Source of the DNA: JAICKN01 sp036489565
GTDB taxonomy: Bacteria; Acidobacteriota; Terriglobia; Terriglobales; Acidobacteriaceae
Direction: 5' to 3'
DNA length: 64,000 nt
Assembly (NCBI GenBank): GCA_036489565.1
Contig: DASXFN010000116.1
Location: 33,648 to 97,647 of the forward strand
How positions within the stretch are numbered: position 1 is the first letter of the stretch; each line of letters opens with the position of its first letter. The notes beneath the pieces are model-generated. The model had not been told where the DNA came from, made no database searches, and was given only the letters and a program-made list of their open reading frames with translations. Positions 60,902-64,000 of this stretch are shown here, piece after piece. The position numbers were made by a program, and so were the translations under genes.

Positions 60902-60978
60902 TGGTGGACCCGGAGAGACTTGAACTCCCAACCCTTGCGTTCGAAGCGCAATGCTCTATCCAGTTGAGCTACGGGTCC
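60902..60978 (-). tRNA. tRNA-Arg (anticodon UCG)
   Basis: Reading the minus strand from 60978: acceptor GGACCCG pairs with CGGGTCC; D-arm with A-G-C-T-C...G-A-G-C; anticodon stem TTGCG / CGCAA with loop CTTCGAA giving anticodon TCG (reads CGA); T-arm with G-T-T-C-A-A-G-T; discriminator A then CCA encoded in the genome. Cloverleaf complete. The UCG anticodon is arginine. Confidence 0.95.
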
Positions 60979-61091
60979 ACGCTCGGTAAGTTTACGCTAA
61001 CTCGGATTTCTACGGTTGAACAGTCCGCCAATAAATACTTTTATCAGAGGCCATCAAACGAGCATACCTCGCACGAAGGTAAAATGACTGA

Positions 61092-62075
61092 ATGCGCATC
61101 CTCCTGATAGGCGGCACACTGTTTATCGGCAAACGTCTGGTCGCCCGGCTGTTGAATGCCGGACACGAGATCACGCTGCTGCATCGAAGGGTTGAGCATC
61201 CCTTCGGGCCCGAAGTCCGCAGCGTGGTTGCGGATCGAAACGACGCAGTTTCTGTGCGAAGCGCGCTGGTGGGCCTACATTTCGATGCAGTCTATGACAT
61301 CGCCTACGACTGGGCGCAGGGGACAACCGGGCAACAAGTCGAAGCTACCGCGAGGGCCATTCCCGGAGATATTTCGCGGTATGTATTTATCTCGAGCGTG
61401 GCAGCTTATGGTAGTGGTTTGGACCATGTGGAAGATGATCCGCTGGCCCCTGACACGCATCCTGAGAGCTACGTTCGCAACAAAAGCATGAGCGAGCGGG
61501 CGCTGTTTCGTATGCATCGCGAAGAGAATTTTCCTGTGGTTACGATGCGGCCTCCGTTTGTGTATGGCCCGGAGAATCCGTTCTACCGTGAGGCATTTTT
61601 CTGGGACCGCATCCGGCGCGACCGGCCGATTATTGTCCCAGGCGACGGCCAGCGGCTGATGCACTTTGTTTACGTGGATGATTTGGTGGCCGCATGTTGC
61701 AGTGCTCTTGAGAATCCAAATGCTGTGGGTTTGGCTTTTAATGTGGCCAACGAACGTCCGGTTACTCAGGTGGAACTAGTCAACGAATTTGCGAAAGCGG
61801 CGGGCAAGAAGGCGTCAATCGTATCCGTGCCGCGCGAAATCATTGAGCGAAATGGAGGCAACGTGTTCGGTGATCCTTTGTATTTCGGGCAGTACTACGA
61901 CCTTCACTCAATCACCGAAGTAGTGAATAGAATGAAGGCCGTGCTTGGCGTGGAACCAACGCCATTCGCCGCCGGACTTCGAGAAACGTTTAAGTGGTAT
62001 GCCGAACACGCCGAAGAACGAAACTCTGATTTTTCTTTTGAGGATAAGCTGATTCGAGACGCTGAAGCGGCGTAG
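61092..62075 (+). CDS. NAD-dependent epimerase/dehydratase
   Basis: 327 residues. N-terminal Rossmann loop G-G-T-L-F-I-G at 7-13, the S-S-V-A-A-Y serine, and Y-x3-K (in Y-V-R-N-K). Extended SDR family acting on nucleotide sugars or related compounds; the substrate is not specified by the sequence. Confidence 0.83.
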   Translation: MRILLIGGTLFIGKRLVARLLNAGHEITLLHRRVEHPFGPEVRSVVADRNDAVSVRSALVGLHFDAVYDIAYDWAQGTTGQQVEATARAIPGDISRYVFISSVAAYGSGLDHVEDDPLAPDTHPESYVRNKSMSERALFRMHREENFPVVTMRPPFVYGPENPFYREAFFWDRIRRDRPIIVPGDGQRLMHFVYVDDLVAACCSALENPNAVGLAFNVANERPVTQVELVNEFAKAAGKKASIVSVPREIIERNGGNVFGDPLYFGQYYDLHSITEVVNRMKAVLGVEPTPFAAGLRETFKWYAEHAEERNSDFSFEDKLIRDAEAA

Positions 62076-62076
62076 C

Positions 62077-62808
62077 CTAAGGGCCCTTGGTGTACTTTTC
62101 CAGGGCTTCAAAATCAGGAATGGTTATCTGTCTTTTTTTTATCGCAATTAGTTTATCCTGCTGGAGCCGCGCAAGCGCCCGCGAAACCACATCGCGGACA
62201 GATCCGATACAGGTTGCGATTTCGTGATTGGAGAGTTCCAGGCGGAATGTAACGACGCCTGAAACGCTGCTTTTGGATTTGTTTGCCTCAGCAATCAGGA
62301 ACAGCGCGAGCCGCTGTCCTACTTCGTGCAAAGATAAAATTCTTACCAGTCCAGCGTGCTTTCGCACACGTTCGGCCATGAGCTTCAGAGCTTTCAGAGC
62401 AAAGCGTGGATGCTCAAGGCAAAAGGTTCGAATGTCCTGTTTCGGAATGAAAAGCACTTCGGTGTCTTCTTCCGCGATTGCTGAGGCAGGATACGGGCCA
62501 TCATCGAAGACAGGAACATCTCCGATGGTTGCGCCGGTCGTGTCCACGTGCATCACCTGCTCGCGCCCTTCGGCATTTTGCTGAAACGTTCGTATTTTGC
62601 CGCTAACAACTACAAACAGTCCGGTAACGTGCTCCCCAGCGATAAATAACATTGTTCCGGCGGCGAAATGCTTTTCATTGGCGAACTTGGCAATCTGGGC
62701 AAGTTCCGCCTCCGACAATTCACCGAATAATTTTGTGCGCCGTAGCGCCACTCTCTTTTGCACCATTGCTCCGAAAATTTCTGTGCTACGACCGAAGTCA
62801 TAGCACAT
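62077..62808 (-). CDS. Crp/Fnr family transcription regulator
   Basis: 243 residues. N-terminal cyclic-nucleotide-binding-fold domain with G-x-V-x-x-G-x-I-R-T and the G-A-T-I-G-D-V-P-V-F block, a dimerisation helix, and a C-terminal helix-turn-helix with E-L-S-N-H-E-I-A-T-C-I-G-S-V-R-D-V-V-S-R. No cysteine set for an FNR [4Fe-4S] cluster is present, so it is more like a Crp/NNR-type sensor. Start uncertain between 62808 (SD immediately before) and 62766. Divergent from a cupin-DUF2249 gene. Confidence 0.87.
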   Translation of the reverse strand: MCYDFGRSTEIFGAMVQKRVALRRTKLFGELSEAELAQIAKFANEKHFAAGTMLFIAGEHVTGLFVVVSGKIRTFQQNAEGREQVMHVDTTGATIGDVPVFDDGPYPASAIAEEDTEVLFIPKQDIRTFCLEHPRFALKALKLMAERVRKHAGLVRILSLHEVGQRLALFLIAEANKSKSSVSGVVTFRLELSNHEIATCIGSVRDVVSRALARLQQDKLIAIKKRQITIPDFEALEKYTKGP

Positions 62809-62936
62809 CCTCTCTTCGGAGCATAGCCTGATGCAGAGAATGGGTTGGATGGCATGCCAGGCGGGGTTGGATTGGCTCTTGTATCACCGCTAGGAGCGGC
62901 CTTCTCATGGAACTTTCCTGAAAGGAAAACACCTGC

Positions 62937-63557
62937 ATGAACAAGAAGAATTTGAACGAACTGATTGAGTTCGATGAAAACAGATTTAGGCCGAATGTGC
63001 TCATCAATGACCCTGGATATCGTATGGTTCTGCTTACCATGCGGGCGGGGCAATCGGTCCCCGAGCACGCGACTGCAGGAAGGGTAACTGTTTACGTAAT
63101 TCGCGGTCGCGTCAATTTCTACGAAGGACAAACTGCATGCGACCTTCAGCAGGGAGAAGTTTTAAGTGTTGCGGCGGCGGCGAAACACCGAGTGGAGGCG
63201 GTGAAAGATTCGGCATTGCTTGTCCTTGCAACCCTCACGTCTCCCAATGTTGTGGACAGCAGCGACAATGTTGATATTTCCTCGGTCAAGAACTTGCGGC
63301 CAGCAAACGACGAAGAGCTGGATCTGCGCGAGGTCCCGCGCCCGCAGCGGCATCCGATGATATTTGCGAAGTTTGACGCGCTCGCCGCCGGGGAATCGCT
63401 GCGTCTGCTGAACGATCACGATCCAATCCCGCTGAACCGGCAGTTTGATAGCATCCGTCCGGGCGAAGCCAGTTGGGAATACATTGAGCGCGGGCCGAGC
63501 TTGTTTCGTATTCGAATTCGGCGTATCGCGCCCGCTGGGCAGCGAGCAACGGGCTAG
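62937..63557 (+). CDS. cupin plus DUF2249 protein
   Basis: 206 residues. N-terminal cupin (about 25-105) with P-E-H-A-T and a second conserved strand; C-terminal DUF2249 (about 130-200) with L-D-L-R-E-V-P-R-P-x-R-H-P and N-D-H-D-P-I-P-L. DUF2249 is often found with nitrite/NO and hemerythrin-like proteins, so the pairing with a divergent Crp-family regulator suggests a nitrogen-oxide or oxygen response. Its leader holds TTTCCT / AGGAAA (62914-62928) around the SD, a possible local hairpin. Confidence 0.82.
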   Translation: MNKKNLNELIEFDENRFRPNVLINDPGYRMVLLTMRAGQSVPEHATAGRVTVYVIRGRVNFYEGQTACDLQQGEVLSVAAAAKHRVEAVKDSALLVLATLTSPNVVDSSDNVDISSVKNLRPANDEELDLREVPRPQRHPMIFAKFDALAAGESLRLLNDHDPIPLNRQFDSIRPGEASWEYIERGPSLFRIRIRRIAPAGQRATG

Positions 63558-63622
63558 AACCTTTTCCCCAGGCGTGCCATGCTGCGATATTCTGTTAACC
63601 GATAGATGGCTATTGTTGATCT

Positions 63623-63910
63623 ATGACCTCGCAGGAATTCCGCGAATCCCAGCTACACCACGAAGTCCCTGGAGAGTTGACTTTTGCCTTAGCTGCCTTG
63701 TGGTGGGATGCTAAAGGTGACTGGACGAAGGCCCACGAATCCGCGCAGCAGGATCAATCTGCGGCGGGCGCATGGGTACATGCATATCTTCACCGCAAAG
63801 AAGGAGATTCCTCGAATGCGGCCTATTGGTACTCTCGCGCGGGCAAGCCTCCGGCGCGCGGATCGCTGGAAGAAGAATGGAACGAGATCACAGCTGCGCT
63901 TCTTAAATAG
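63623..63910 (+). CDS. conserved protein with one TPR-like segment
   Basis: 95 residues. L-A-A-L-W-W-D-A-K-G-D-W, a linker of Ala/Gln/Ser, then W-V-H-A-Y-L-H-R-K-E-G-D-x-x-N-A-x-Y-W-Y-x-R-A-G, a Sel1/TPR-like pattern widespread in bacteria. No signal. Function unknown. Followed 15 bases on by a FAD-binding protein start. Confidence 0.65.
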   Translation: MTSQEFRESQLHHEVPGELTFALAALWWDAKGDWTKAHESAQQDQSAAGAWVHAYLHRKEGDSSNAAYWYSRAGKPPARGSLEEEWNEITAALLK

Positions 63911-63924
63911 AGCAAGGGGAGCAG

Positions 63925-64000
63925 GTGGCTATTACGGAAAAATTGAAAGACACAGAACCACCGCTGAAGAATTGGTCGGGAAATATTGAGTTCGGCACGA
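63925..64000 (+). CDS. FAD-dependent oxidoreductase, N-terminal part (cut by window)
   Basis: GTG start with AGGGGA four bases upstream. The first 25 residues end L-K-N-W-S-G-N-I-E-F-G-T, the characteristic N-terminal motif (N-W-[AS]-G-N) of FAD-binding alditol/xylitol oxidase and L-gulono-/D-arabinono-lactone oxidase proteins. The rest is outside the window, so substrate and length are unknown. Confidence 0.65.
   Translation, partial: MAITEKLKDTEPPLKNWSGNIEFGT

Noticed and set aside
1..64000. CRISPR arrays, insertion sequences, prophage genes
   Set aside because: No regularly spaced repeats, transposase, integrase or phage structural genes were seen on either strand.

Overview
The window looks like chromosomal DNA from an Acidobacteriota bacterium, most likely class Terriglobia (Koribacter/Terriglobales-like). 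The reasons are the tandem secreted proteins of the VWFA-related Acidobacterial type, the winged-helix/ATPase regulator, many small strong-SD proteins of the kind found in that phylum, moderately high GC, and long same-strand gene runs with ATGA overlaps. This assignment is inference from gene content; no rRNA gene is present. I see no prophage, insertion sequence, plasmid function or CRISPR array. Coding density is high and most genes are housekeeping.

Layout. 0-8 kb: the tail of a PhzF-like gene, a membrane methyltransferase, two small proteins, lysA overlapping a GAF-GAF-PP2C phosphatase, hpt, a metallo-hydrolase, an O-methyltransferase and a PIG-L deacetylase. 8-13 kb (minus strand): a fluoride riboswitch controlling crcB plus a DUF190 gene, then a prenyl synthase/xseB group, a Gfo/Idh oxidoreductase and a transsulfuration enzyme. 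13-16 kb: cupin, thrC, thrB. 16-26.5 kb (mostly minus): exported DinB protein, MFS and APC transporters, a large exported PIG-L protein, an SDR, a LacD-type aldolase with a clear terminator, and a PAS histidine kinase. 26.7-29.4 kb: a shortened winged-helix ATPase regulator and a subclass B3 metallo-beta-lactamase. 29.4-33.6 kb (minus): DUF1015, N-acetylmuramoyl amidase, GerMN protein and RNase PH. 33.9-42.6 kb (mostly plus): two VWA proteins, a group II PLP decarboxylase, a cysteine/cystathionine synthase plus cystathionine gamma-lyase/synthase pair, cutA, a phosphohexomutase, an FtsB-like protein and a small secreted protein ending in a terminator.

42.7-52.7 kb is the most distinctive part. 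Between thiG and thiO lies a four-gene iron-uptake cassette read on the minus strand: an FTR1 permease fused to a DUF2318 domain, two FtsX/MacB-type ABC permeases, and an ABC ATPase whose C-terminus is a DtxR-type metal-responsive repressor. A near-perfect inverted repeat sits just upstream of the first gene. A short exported His-rich peptide gene lies at the 3' end, converging with the cassette. The layout resembles the Campylobacter P19 ferrous-iron locus but lacks P19 and carries its own regulator inside the ATPase.

52.8-64 kb: M20 peptidase, small kinase, DUF5715, XTP/dITP diphosphatase, a large membrane protein, a receiver/PilZ/PilZ protein, a 475-bp gene-free stretch that may encode a structured RNA ending in an intrinsic terminator, tRNA-Arg(TCG), an epimerase, and a Crp/Fnr regulator divergent from a cupin-DUF2249 protein. 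The window ends inside a FAD-dependent oxidoreductase gene.
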